Shown here: in pieces, positions 1-7,761 of the stretch
How positions within the stretch are numbered: position 1 is the first letter of the stretch
Layout: each line of letters starts with the position of its first letter
Source: Solirubrobacterales bacterium
GTDB lineage: Bacteria; Actinomycetota; Thermoleophilia; Solirubrobacterales; Solirubrobacteraceae
Reading direction: 5' to 3'
Assembly (NCBI GenBank): GCA_019244745.1
Contig: JAFASF010000100.1
Location: 1-32,408 of the forward strand
Length of the DNA stretch: 32,408 bases
Translations under genes and position numbers: made by a program
Notes under the pieces: generated by a model
Database searches by the model: none
What the model was told of the DNA's origin: nothing
The model's input: the letters and a program-made list of their open reading frames with translations, nothing else

Positions 1-124
1 CAACCTCGCATCAATTCGCGTCGCCGAGCGGGTCGGAGCGATCCGCCGTGAACCCACTAGGGTCGAGCACGACAGACACGGTGTCCCGCGGACGCTCGCG
101 GTGTTCGTCGCGAGGTTATGAACC

Positions 125-385
125 GTGCCAGACCGTCTCGACATCCGCCGCACCGATCTCGAGGGGACCGTCGTGCGAGCAAGGTAACGGTGGCTCAAGG
201 ACGAGAAGGGCTATGGGCGCATCACGGCCGACGATGGCGAGGTGCTGTTCATTGACTTCTCAGCGATCTAGGTGGAGGGCTACCGGACGCTGGAACCCGG
301 TCAGCGTGTGACCTTTGTCTGGAACAGCGGAATTCAAGACCACGGCCCTCGCGGGGCTGACTCGATCCGCCGGGAGTCCTTGTGA
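125..385 (+). pseudogene. cold-shock-domain (CspA-like) protein, broken by two in-frame stops
   Basis: Reading from a GTG at 125, one frame runs to a TGA at 383-385 and would encode about 86 residues. It contains WLKDEKGYGRI, then GEVLFIDFSAI, then EGYRTLEPGQRVTFVW. That is the order and spacing of a cold-shock domain: RNP1-like KGYG, the F-x-HFSAI strand, and the EGQRVxF strand. The frame is interrupted by TAA at 185-187, just before the first strand, and by TAG at 269-271, where family members usually have Gln or Glu. Downstream of each stop the frame and homology continue, so these look like nonsense changes rather than deletions. The RNP2 His is also changed to Asp (FIDF instead of FVHF). 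Intact members bind single-stranded nucleic acid. I infer a dead gene; sequencing error could explain one stop but hardly both. Confidence 0.72.
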
Positions 386-703
386 CTGGCGATTCCCAGA
401 CTGCTTCGTCGTCCTCGCGGCCACCTAGCCGCGATTATTGCTTCAGGTCCTGGCTGGCGGGAAGCAGCAGCACGCTGGCGAGCACAGTTCGGACGTCCGG
501 AGGTTCGTGATCCCGGATGGACCCAACCGAGCGTCGGGTTACGAGCCTCGCTCTGGATCCGAAGGAGCTGCACTTGGTTGCCGCCGCTCGCGACGATCGT
601 GGGGTCGGCCGTCTCCTCTTGTCCAGAGCTTGCGGCGCCTGAAGAGCCTACGTGCCGGCATAGTGTTGGCCGCGCAGTAGACCGACGCGACGATGCGACG
701 CTA
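386..703. other. no gene recognised
   Basis: About 320 bases between the cold-shock pseudogene and the end of the leftward AfsR-like regulator. Open frames here are short, rich in Arg, Ser and Gly, and resemble no family I know. No tRNA, strong hairpin or repeat was seen. Confidence 0.5.
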
Positions 704-3556
704 CTAGGCCGTCGGCGCCGCGTCGTGGTCGAGCGCGTAGGCGATTGCCTGTTCGGGGCTCATCCGCCGCCCCTCCTCCCAGATTCGCTGGGTCTCCTCC
801 GCCCCGAGGGTGTGCTCGGCTTCGGCCCGGACGGCTTGCCCGCGGCGTTCCAGCCAAGCGGGAGGCCTGCCGCCGCCGGCCTCGCGTATCGCAGCGCACG
901 CTCCGACCAGGCGGACAGCTCGCCGTGGATCTTCCTCGAGGGCAAGCCTGGCCAGGGCTTCCACCCCAGTCCCTCGGATAGGACCGAGGGCTTTCGTGCC
1001 CACCGCGCGATCCAGCTGCGTCACGGCGAGCTCGGGAGTGCCGAGGAAGATCTCGGCCCATCCCAGGAACAGACGCGCAAAGCCCTCCCCCCAGGGATCC
1101 TTGAGCTCTTCGGCGATCGCGACGGCCCGCCGCAGTGCATCTTGTCCCTCTCGCATCGTCTCGGCCCGCTGGGTCAGAACGACGCCCAGGAAAACCAGGG
1201 AATGGCAGACGCCGAGGCGATCGCCGAGTTGCTCTTGCAGTTCGAGGCTCCGTCGCGCCGCGTCCGATCTCGGTGGATCCAGGTTGAGCTCGACCCATCC
1301 TCGCCACAGCCAGGACCAGGCCTCGCCAGTCTCGTCGCCAAGTTGGGTGGCCAGCTCCAGACTCTCGTCGACGAGCCGGCGAGCGATCTCAGGGGCCTGC
1401 TGCAGTTGGGCCAGCGCAGCGGCAGTGTTTAGCGCCCGGACACGATGATGCGCTCGCTCACTTGCCGATGCGAGCGCCTCATCCAACCACCGGCGCCCTT
1501 CGGTGATGTTGCCGGCCAGCCAGAGCTGCTCGCTAGCGGCGGCCAGTCTCAACATGCCATCAGGGTCGGCTATGCGGGCAAATCCCAACGCCGCGCGGAT
1601 ATTGTCCTGGTGCGCATTGATCGCCTCGAGCTCGACCTCGATGCCGGTGGTCTGACGTCGCTCGTGAGCGTCCTCCGCGAGCTCCAGAAAATGGGCGAGG
1701 TGACGGCGACCCAGGCTCTCCCGCTCGCCGGCGGCGCGAAGTCGCTCCGCGGCATAGTCGCGAAGCGTCTCGAGCATTCCATAGCGGGTCATGCCAGCCA
1801 GGTGTGGCTCGGCCGCGACGAGTGATTTGGCCACCAGCTCGCTAAGCACCTCGAACACCTCGTTAGCTTGGAGTGCGTCGTCGGCACAAACGCTCTCCGA
1901 GTCGGGCAGCGTCCATCCCCCAGCGAACACCGAGAGGCGGCGAAACAGGACGTGCTCGGATTCGGTCAGGAGCTCGTGGCTCCAGTCAACCGTAGCTCTA
2001 AGGGTCTGATGACGAGCCATCGCATCACGCCCTCCCCCGGTCAGCAGCTCGAAGCGGTGATCGAGCCGCTGCAGGATGTCGGTCGGATTGAGTGCCCGCG
2101 TTCGGGCCGCCGCCAGCTCGATGGCGAGGGGAATCCCGTCTAGGCGCCTGCAGATGCGCGTCACGCTGTCGGCGGTGGCTGAATCGAGACAGAATCCAGC
2201 GCGCGCGGCGCTCGCTCGTTCGGTGAACAGCCGGACGGCTGCACAGCTACCGAGCTCCCCGGCCGACAGCGGGGTGTCGGCGCTAGGCAGCTCGAGGCCC
2301 GCAATCGGCCAGGAGACTTCGCTGGCGAGCCCCAGGGGTTGACGGCTGGTGGCCAGGATCGTCACGCGCTCGCAGGTACTGAGAAGCTCGTGAACGAGCT
2401 CCGCGCACGCCTCGACGAGGTGCTCACAGTTGTCGAGCACGATCAGTAGGCGCATTTTGTGTAGCGAGCGCCTGAGCGCCTGCAGCAGCGACCCGGCCTG
2501 GGCGCGTATCCCGACGGCGGCCGTGATCGCGCTCGCTACCAGAGCCGGATCGGTCAGCGGGGCGAGCTCAACCAGCCATACGCCGTCCCGGTAGTCGGGG
2601 AGGGCCTGCCTTGCGACCCGCAGCGCAAGTCGCGTCTTGCCCGAGCCGCCCGCGCCGGTCAGAGTGACCAACCGATTGCGCGAGAGCAGCGTAGAAACCT
2701 CAGCGAGCTCGCGTTCGCGCCCGACGAACGACGTAAGCTCCACCGGGAGGTTGTGCAGGTCCTTAGGCGCTGCGCCCTCGTCCAGGAACTCAAGCGCCGG
2801 ATCGTGCTCGAGCACCCGCTGCAGGAGTGCGCGCAGTGGAGGTCCGGGCTCCATGCCGATTCCGTCGACCAGCGCTTGCCGAGTCGATTGGAAGACGCGG
2901 CTGGCATCCGCCTGCCGGCCGCAGCGGTAGAGAGCGAGCATCAGCTGGCCCGCCAGCCGTTCGCGGAGGGGATGCTCCGCGACCAGGCCCTCGAGTTCCG
3001 CGGCCGCCTCGACGTGCCGGCCGAGAGCGAGCTCGCACTCCAGGCGATCTTCGACGGCGCTGAGTCGCATTTCCTCGAGCCGAGCGACGTCGGCGCTGGC
3101 AAACGACTCGTAGGCGAAATCGGCCAGCGCGGGCCCTCGCCATAGCCCGAGCGCTTCGCTGAACCGTTCGGCGGCGAGCGCGGGATCCTTGTCCATCGCG
3201 GCCCGGGCCTGGCCGAGCAGCTGCTCGAAGCGGACTAGATCGAGAACGTGACCGTCGAGCGGCAGGAGGTATCCCGGCGAGCGGGTGACCACCACCCGCG
3301 CCACGTCACCGCGGGCCCGCTCGGGTTCGAGCGCCCGGCGAAGAGCGCTCACGTGGGCCTGGAGCGCGTTGGCAGCGCGCTCCGGGGGATGCTCGTCCCA
3401 CAGCGCGTCTATCAGCTCATCCGTGGGGACGACGCGGCCCGCGCGCAAAAGCAGGATGGCCAGAAGAGCTCGTGGTTTAGCGCCGCCCACCGCCAGCTGC
3501 CGCCCATCCCGCCACACCTCGAGCGGACCTAGAAGCCGAAACTCGATCACCGACAT
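704..3556 (-). CDS. AfsR/SARP-type transcriptional regulator with NB-ARC-like ATPase and TPR-like C-terminus
   Basis: Predicted cytoplasmic regulator of about 950 residues. From the chosen ATG, residues 1-100 form an OmpR-type winged-helix domain (FRLLGPLEV at the start, then ALLLRAGRVV and SALRRAL). Residues about 108-255 are a bacterial transcriptional activation domain (BTAD). A PVELTSFVGRE linker leads to a STAND/NB-ARC-like ATPase with P-loop GAGGSGKT (about 301-308) and Walker B LLIVLDNCEHL (about 370-380). The C-terminal 400 residues are helical and TPR-like and end in the EGRRMSPEQAIAYAL motif usual for the family, so the gene is complete. A TTG 24 bases upstream (3580) is in frame, but the ATG at 3556 begins the conserved domain and has a GGGG-containing leader. 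It is divergent from an FAD monooxygenase across about 140 bases, so that gene is its likeliest target (inference). Such proteins often control secondary metabolism; the ligand is unknown. Confidence 0.88.
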   Translation of the reverse strand: MSVIEFRLLGPLEVWRDGRQLAVGGAKPRALLAILLLRAGRVVPTDELIDALWDEHPPERAANALQAHVSALRRALEPERARGDVARVVVTRSPGYLLPLDGHVLDLVRFEQLLGQARAAMDKDPALAAERFSEALGLWRGPALADFAYESFASADVARLEEMRLSAVEDRLECELALGRHVEAAAELEGLVAEHPLRERLAGQLMLALYRCGRQADASRVFQSTRQALVDGIGMEPGPPLRALLQRVLEHDPALEFLDEGAAPKDLHNLPVELTSFVGRERELAEVSTLLSRNRLVTLTGAGGSGKTRLALRVARQALPDYRDGVWLVELAPLTDPALVASAITAAVGIRAQAGSLLQALRRSLHKMRLLIVLDNCEHLVEACAELVHELLSTCERVTILATSRQPLGLASEVSWPIAGLELPSADTPLSAGELGSCAAVRLFTERASAARAGFCLDSATADSVTRICRRLDGIPLAIELAAARTRALNPTDILQRLDHRFELLTGGGRDAMARHQTLRATVDWSHELLTESEHVLFRRLSVFAGGWTLPDSESVCADDALQANEVFEVLSELVAKSLVAAEPHLAGMTRYGMLETLRDYAAERLRAAGERESLGRRHLAHFLELAEDAHERRQTTGIEVELEAINAHQDNIRAALGFARIADPDGMLRLAAASEQLWLAGNITEGRRWLDEALASASERAHHRVRALNTAAALAQLQQAPEIARRLVDESLELATQLGDETGEAWSWLWRGWVELNLDPPRSDAARRSLELQEQLGDRLGVCHSLVFLGVVLTQRAETMREGQDALRRAVAIAEELKDPWGEGFARLFLGWAEIFLGTPELAVTQLDRAVGTKALGPIRGTGVEALARLALEEDPRRAVRLVGACAAIREAGGGRPPAWLERRGQAVRAEAEHTLGAEETQRIWEEGRRMSPEQAIAYALDHDAAPTA

Positions 3557-3586
3557 CTTTACCCCGGTCCCGGGGCTCAAGGCTAC

Positions 3587-3631
3587 CGGCTGAAACCGAG
3601 CTGAGCGCGAGGTCCGTGGTGGCTTCAGCCG
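3587..3631. promoter_or_regulatory. inverted repeat in the divergent regulator/monooxygenase promoter
   Basis: CGGCTGAA at 3587-3594 is matched by its exact reverse complement TTCAGCCG at 3624-3631, with a 29-base spacer. It lies between the start of the AfsR-like regulator and that of the monooxygenase. It is a candidate operator for a dimeric regulator. SARPs more often use direct repeats, so the link to the neighbouring regulator is inference, and an 8-base pair could occur by chance. Confidence 0.3.
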
Positions 3632-3699
3632 AATATCAGTGGGTCATCAGAGGCCTGGCTCACGATCCCGGCGTGATCCAGCTGAAGGAGGCAACGGTT

Positions 3700-5493
3700 A
3701 TGTCCAAGCAGAACGATGTACCGGTTGCGATAGTCGGCGCCGGGCCGACTGGGGTATTGCTCGCGATCGAGCTCGCACGGCGCGGGGTCGGGGTGCGGGT
3801 GCTGGACAGGCAACTCGCGCGCTCGCCGGAGTCCCGCGCCATCGGGATCCATGCCAGGACACTCGAGATCTTCCACCAGCTGGGCATCCTCGAGGAATTT
3901 CTCGACCTCGGCCACCGGGTCGACGGAGCCATGTATCACACACGGGCGGGTCACAGTATTCGGGTCCGCTTTGGGCGGATCGATTCGCCCTACCCGTTCA
4001 TGTTGACGCTCAGCCAGGCGGAGACACAGCGCATCTTGGACGAGGAGCTCGAACGCCTAGGCGTGACGATCGACCGCGGGGTCGAGGTCGCCGGCATCAA
4101 CGGCGATGCCTCGGGTGTGGAGCTGGTGACCGTGAGTGCCGATCGCTTGCGCGGGCGGACTCTGCATGCTGACTGGCTGATCGGATGTGACGGGGCGCGC
4201 AGCATCGTTCGTCGCAGGCTGAACGTGTCCTTTGACGGCGACGACTACGGACAGGACTGGCTGATGGCGGAGGTGAGCATTGATTGGCCGCTGCCGCACG
4301 ATCACTTCCACGTGTTCGCGTACACACCTTCGGTACTGCCAGCGTTCCCTCTGCCATCTCGTCGGTGGCGCGTATTCGTGCCCCAAGTCCCGGATCGGGC
4401 GGTGGCAGAGCGCGAGGCTCCCACGATGGAGGAGATCGAGGGGCTCGTGGCAGAGCGCGGGCCAGACGGGATAAAGATCGGAGACCCAACTCTGCTTGCG
4501 GCATTTCGCTGCTACCGGCGCCACACCAAGATCATGCGTTCAGGCCGCGTGTTCCTCGCCGGAGACGCCGCCCACGTCCACAGCCCCGCCGGCGGCCAGG
4601 GCATGAACACCGGCCTGGGCGACGCGTTCAACCTCGGCTGGAAGCTCTCCTTGGTCGTCAAGGGACAGGCAACGACCGATCTTCTCGACACCTACCAGCG
4701 CGAGCGAGTGCCGATCGCCGAAGGGGTGCTCGGACTTACACATGCGCTTGTGAGGACGTTCACCTTGCCCTCGTGCGCCGAACGCTGGCTGCGTGACAGG
4801 CTCCTTCCGGTGGCCTCGCGGATGCCTGTCGCTGAGCGGCGCTTCGTCAACCGGATGGCACAGGTGTCGCACAACTACCGGAACGGCCCTCTCAGCACTC
4901 GCAATGCTCGCCCACTGTCAGAACCGGTCGTTTCCGGCGAGCGCCTGCCGGACGTGGGTGGGCTCGAGCGCGGTGGCCGGGCCGTTCGCACGCTCGACCT
5001 TCTCGGCTCGGGCGCCCACACGCTGCTGATCCTGAGCGGCCACCGAAACGGCCTGGCACTGGCTGACGAAACGGCCGCACGCTTCGCCCGTCGGGACGGC
5101 GCGATACGAACGATCACCGTCGCTCCGGGTGCTGACCCCCACCGCCCCGACGTAGTGGCCGACCCACGGCTTCATGCTCACCGCCGCTACCGAGCCCGAC
5201 GAGGTCGGCTCGTGCTCGTTCGGCCCGACGGATACGTCGCTTGTAGCGCACCGCTCACCGGCGCCGAGCTCGTCGAGAAATACCTCGAGCGGCTGAGCAG
5301 CCGTCCGGATAACGGACGCGAATGCCGTCGAGCGACAACGTCGGCACGACGCACACGGGCTCTTGCTGGAGCGACGGACTCCGACGTGACCGCTGACCAA
5401 GCTCTGCGGGCACTCGCCCCGGCTGTATGCGTCACTCGCGACGCTCGTAGACATGGGCCAAGAGAGCCGCAGCAGTCGTCGTCGACGACATAG
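3700..5493 (+). CDS. FAD-dependent aromatic monooxygenase (PheA/TfdB-like class A flavoprotein hydroxylase)
   Basis: 597 residues. It likely uses NAD(P)H and O2 to hydroxylate an aromatic or polyketide substrate. The FAD-binding Rossmann motif GAGPTG is at about 13-18 and is followed by the ribose-binding acidic end of strand 2 (VRVLDR). The DG motif (LIGCDGARS) is near residue 164, and the GD motif FLAGDAAHVHSP near 288 is followed by GGQGMNTGLGDA. A thioredoxin-like C-terminal domain follows (GERLPDV... to VRPDGYVA near 515). The ATG at 3700 is preferred over an in-frame GTG at 3616: it has AAGGAG nine bases upstream and is followed directly by the FAD motif. The last 65 or so residues (from about 533) are Arg/Ala/Thr-rich and unlike the usual family end, possibly read-through after a lost stop. 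Divergent from the AfsR-like regulator. Confidence 0.9.
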   Translation: MSKQNDVPVAIVGAGPTGVLLAIELARRGVGVRVLDRQLARSPESRAIGIHARTLEIFHQLGILEEFLDLGHRVDGAMYHTRAGHSIRVRFGRIDSPYPFMLTLSQAETQRILDEELERLGVTIDRGVEVAGINGDASGVELVTVSADRLRGRTLHADWLIGCDGARSIVRRRLNVSFDGDDYGQDWLMAEVSIDWPLPHDHFHVFAYTPSVLPAFPLPSRRWRVFVPQVPDRAVAEREAPTMEEIEGLVAERGPDGIKIGDPTLLAAFRCYRRHTKIMRSGRVFLAGDAAHVHSPAGGQGMNTGLGDAFNLGWKLSLVVKGQATTDLLDTYQRERVPIAEGVLGLTHALVRTFTLPSCAERWLRDRLLPVASRMPVAERRFVNRMAQVSHNYRNGPLSTRNARPLSEPVVSGERLPDVGGLERGGRAVRTLDLLGSGAHTLLILSGHRNGLALADETAARFARRDGAIRTITVAPGADPHRPDVVADPRLHAHRRYRARRGRLVLVRPDGYVACSAPLTGAELVEKYLERLSSRPDNGRECRRATTSARRTRALAGATDSDVTADQALRALAPAVCVTRDARRHGPREPQQSSSTT

Positions 5494-5527
5494 CCAGGCG
5501 GTTCGTCACCTACGTCGTGTCGCCGAG

Positions 5528-5601
5528 GGTGAGCGATGGGATTCGAACCCACGACCGCCTGGACCACAACCAGGAGCTCTACCAGCTGAGCTACGCCCAC
5601 C
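5528..5601 (-). tRNA. tRNA-His (GTG anticodon)
   Basis: Cloverleaf on the minus strand. Acceptor GTGGGCG pairs with CGCTCAC with one G-U. The D arm is GCTCAGCTGGTAGAGC, the anticodon loop TTGTGGT carries GTG, and the T arm is GTGGGTTCGAATCCCAT. The extra 5' G (G-1, at 5601) and the C discriminator (5528) are both histidine identity elements. The 3' CCA is not encoded. Confidence 0.96.
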
Positions 5602-5638
5602 GTGGAGGGCTTGAATCTAGCAGCGGAATAGGGTCTGT

Positions 5639-5932
5639 CTACGGTCGCCGGCGCCGCGTCTCGATCGCCCGGATCTCCTTCAGCACCGCCTGCAGCCCCT
5701 CGCGGTAGCCGCGCAGATAATCGTTCTCGTGCTCGGACTCGAGCACGCTGTGGCGACTGAGCGACTCCAGGCAGTAGCGGCGGACGTCCTCGAGGTTGTT
5801 GCTGATGCGAGCCGCCTGCTGCTGGGCGCGCCACAGAGCAGCGCGGCGGCCGCTCGCCAGCGCGCTCTTACCGTCGCCGTCGAGTCGCGCCAGCCGCGCT
5901 CTGATCGCAGGTATCAATTCCATTGCCAGCAT
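5639..5932 (-). CDS. small hypothetical protein, 97 residues
   Basis: I do not recognise a family. It is a soluble, charged, probably all-helical protein. The middle and C-terminal parts have heptad-like spacing (NNLEDVRRYCLESLSRH, then RGYREGLQAVLKEIRAIE), suggesting a helical bundle or coiled coil. The ATG at 5932 has GAAGG five bases upstream; a second ATG three codons in has no better site. It sits just upstream of tRNA-His on the same strand, with a gap of 37 bases. Codon use looks natural for the window and the amino-acid mix is balanced, unlike the Arg-rich shadow frames, so I judge it real. Confidence 0.62.
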   Translation of the reverse strand: MLAMELIPAIRARLARLDGDGKSALASGRRAALWRAQQQAARISNNLEDVRRYCLESLSRHSVLESEHENDYLRGYREGLQAVLKEIRAIETRRRRP

Positions 5933-6050
5933 CGGTGCCTTCCGCGCCTGATTGTCGCGCCGTGGCAGCGACTAGGCCAGAGCAGCAACGAACGCGCGGA
6001 CACGGACAGCCTCGTGGCGAGCGGGATGATCGCCGCAGACGCGCTGGCGC

Positions 6051-6860
6051 TCAAGGTCGCGGTGGCTGCGCTGGGTCCCCCTGAGGACCCCGGAGTTCTG
6101 TCGGCGAGCGCCGAAACCCGGGAATTGCGATCACCGCGTAGTGCAAGGTGATGATCCGCTGACCGAGCGCCGGGGATGCCGCGAGCGCCGCCCGGATCGC
6201 CCATTTGGCGTAGCCCGTCGCCTTTTCGGCGAACGTCTCCCTTCCGAACGTGTGAACCGCCGGCGGCAGCGGATCGAAGATCTCGCTTTGGACGCGCCAG
6301 CCCGCGCCGGCGATCATCCCTCGGATATTGCCCGCGGTGAAGCGGTGCAGATGCCCCGCGGCCTCGGATGCCGCGCGAGCCGTCCGGCGCCGCGCGGACA
6401 CGTTGCGCTCGAGCGGCACCTCGATGATCGCCGCCCGCGCCACCCTGAGCACCTCGCGCAGCAGCATGTCAGGCTCGGGAACATGCTCGAGGACGTGCGT
6501 CGCGACCGCCAGGTCGTACTCGCCGTCGGCGGCGGAGATGTGGCGGCCGTCGAAAACCCGGGCCCGGGCGATCTCCGCCCGGGCCGACGCAAGACGCACC
6601 GCGGACGATGAGATGTCAAGGCCGATCCGGGTGCCGCCGATCTTCCTGCGGCCGAGCTCTCTCAGAACCGCTCCATCGCCACACCCCACTTCGAGGACTA
6701 CGTTCGGAGCCTGGATTGCGCCTCGCTCGATCAGCGTGGCGATGTGGTTGGCCTTGGTCACGGCGCCGAGCTCGCGCCAATTACTCCACTTCGCGCTTTG
6801 TGGCCCTGCCGAATAGCACTCTTCGTAGAAGTCGTGGATGTCCTCGGCGCGCAGCGGCAT
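6051..6860 (-). CDS. class I SAM-dependent methyltransferase
   Basis: 269 residues. The SAM-binding motif I VLEVGCGDG is at about 55-63, with the acidic end of strand 2 in GLDIS (about 80-84) and the motif IV/post-I region YDLAVATHVLEHVPEP at about 115-130. This is the Methyltransf_11/25 pattern. The C-terminal half (HRFTAGNIRGMIAGAGW) is typical of small-molecule methyltransferases; the substrate cannot be read from sequence. The start at 6860 is chosen because the protein reads sensibly from MPLRAEDIHDFYEECY. The frame stays open to 7031, but that extension is Arg/Ser-rich and runs into the mobile-element remnant. No good ribosome site is visible, so the start is uncertain. Confidence 0.82.
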   Translation of the reverse strand: MPLRAEDIHDFYEECYSAGPQSAKWSNWRELGAVTKANHIATLIERGAIQAPNVVLEVGCGDGAVLRELGRRKIGGTRIGLDISSSAVRLASARAEIARARVFDGRHISAADGEYDLAVATHVLEHVPEPDMLLREVLRVARAAIIEVPLERNVSARRRTARAASEAAGHLHRFTAGNIRGMIAGAGWRVQSEIFDPLPPAVHTFGRETFAEKATGYAKWAIRAALAASPALGQRIITLHYAVIAIPGFRRSPTELRGPQGDPAQPPRP

Positions 6861-6959
6861 TCGTCGGCGGAGTGTGAACCATCGCGACCGAACCCTCCCC
6901 AGCGAGCACTTGCAGGTACCCGTCGTACTACTCATGTTGTCGATCCGCTGCCAGATCGC

Positions 6960-7245
6960 GTGACGCTGATCGGCGACGGCGCGCCGAGCGCTCTGCGCGG
7001 ACGTGTCGTCCAGGTCGATGGATGGCGTCATGTCGACGGGGCGCTGTGTATCCGGTGTCGAACGAGCGATGGCGCGCGAGCGCTGCTGCCGGCGGCGTGG
7101 ACCGACCTTCCGCGCACCACGATCGCGGTCGAGCGTGCCGCGGTCGTGGGTTTGATCGCCTCACCGGCTGGGTGGCGGCGGTTTGAGTTGGTGATGGCGG
7201 GTGTGAAGGAGCGGCGTCCGGTCCGGTCACGAGTGTCCCGCGAAA
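6960..7245 (+). pseudogene. DUF5372-like fragment of the recombinase element
   Basis: From GTG 6960 the frame reads VTLIGDGAPSALRGRVVQVD, then a short beta-rich stretch, then GARALLPAAWTDLP. A small domain ending in a Pro-Ala-x-WTD(L/V) signature is what I know as DUF5372, encoded just upstream of recombinase genes in mobile elements. The frame remains open past 7400 but loses that character after about residue 95. The assignment rests on one signature and on position, so it is tentative. Function of the family is unknown. Confidence 0.35.
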
Positions 7246-7260
7246 ATGCGGGAGGTTGCG

Positions 7261-7410
7261 ATGTCGGGTCAGTTGGCGCTGTTGCTGGTCGAGGAGCGGC
7301 TGGTGCCGACGACGGTGTGGGAGACGTTGCCGCCCGAGGTGCGGGTGAAGGTCACGATCATGCTGGCGAGGCTTTTGGCGGCGGCGATCGAGGTGGCGCG
7401 CGATGAGTGA
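7261..7410 (+). CDS. 49-residue small protein preceding the recombinase remnant
   Basis: ATG 7261 to TGA 7408-7410. The peptide starts MSGQLALLLVEERLVPTTVW and contains PEVRVKVTIMLARLLAAAIE, a compact amphipathic helical protein. An upstream GGGAGG eight bases or fewer before the ATG is a good ribosome site. It overlaps the recombinase start by eight bases, the usual translational coupling in these elements. Likely an accessory protein of the element; with the recombinase broken it is probably a relic. Confidence 0.5.
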   Translation: MSGQLALLLVEERLVPTTVWETLPPEVRVKVTIMLARLLAAAIEVARDE

Positions 7411-7500
7411 GTTCTCGAAGATCACCGAGCGCCATCGGCAGCGCCGCGCCGTCGTTTATGTTCGGCAGCCGACGCCGGGGCAGGTGGGGCACCAATCGAT
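7403..7500 (+). pseudogene. serine recombinase, N-terminal fragment with catalytic Ser changed to Pro
   Basis: ATG 7403 begins MSEFSKITERHRQRRAVVYV, continuing RQPTPGQV. This is the N-terminal strand of resolvase/invertase-type recombinases, where the motif is YVRQSTPxQV and the Ser is the nucleophile that attacks DNA. Here that codon is CCG (Pro), one base from TCG. After about 30 residues the reading frame passes into unrelated sequence and stops at 7618. Both the missing nucleophile and the missing catalytic core make it non-functional. Confidence 0.72.
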
Positions 7501-7761
7501 GGATGCGCGCCATATGAATCCGCCACCCTCCGCCTTCGATCGATGGCCCTCGGCCGCTTGCACCCGCTGGTGCTCGGTGAGATCCTTACTGCGCGGGATC
7601 GGAACAGCGCGGAGTTAGGGAGGTCGGGGATGGGCGCGACGGATGGCGAGCGGGGCATACGCGAGCGACGGCGAACCGGGCTTGGCCGATCGGGCGATGG
7701 GGACCGAATGTCGCATATGGTGGCGCCGACACGCATACGCAAGAGGACTGGGGGTGGGTTG
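7501..7761. other. intergenic stretch after the recombinase remnant; nothing recognised
   Basis: About 260 bases. It presumably contains the right break-point of the decayed element and the promoter of the downstream secreted hydrolase. I found no convincing terminal repeat, promoter or small gene. An in-frame ATG at 7708 could extend the next protein by 18 residues but lacks a ribosome site. Confidence 0.4.

Larger units (their letters stand above)
6930..7500 (+). mobile_element. remnant of a serine-recombinase mobile element
   Basis: Three pieces in the order seen in actinobacterial recombinase elements: a DUF5372-like frame ending in ALLPAAWTDLP, a 49-codon frame, and the first 30 or so codons of a serine recombinase overlapping it. 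Homology stops abruptly near 7498 and no catalytic core, terminal repeats or target duplication was found. It is a truncated, dead copy; its limits are approximate. Confidence 0.6.
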
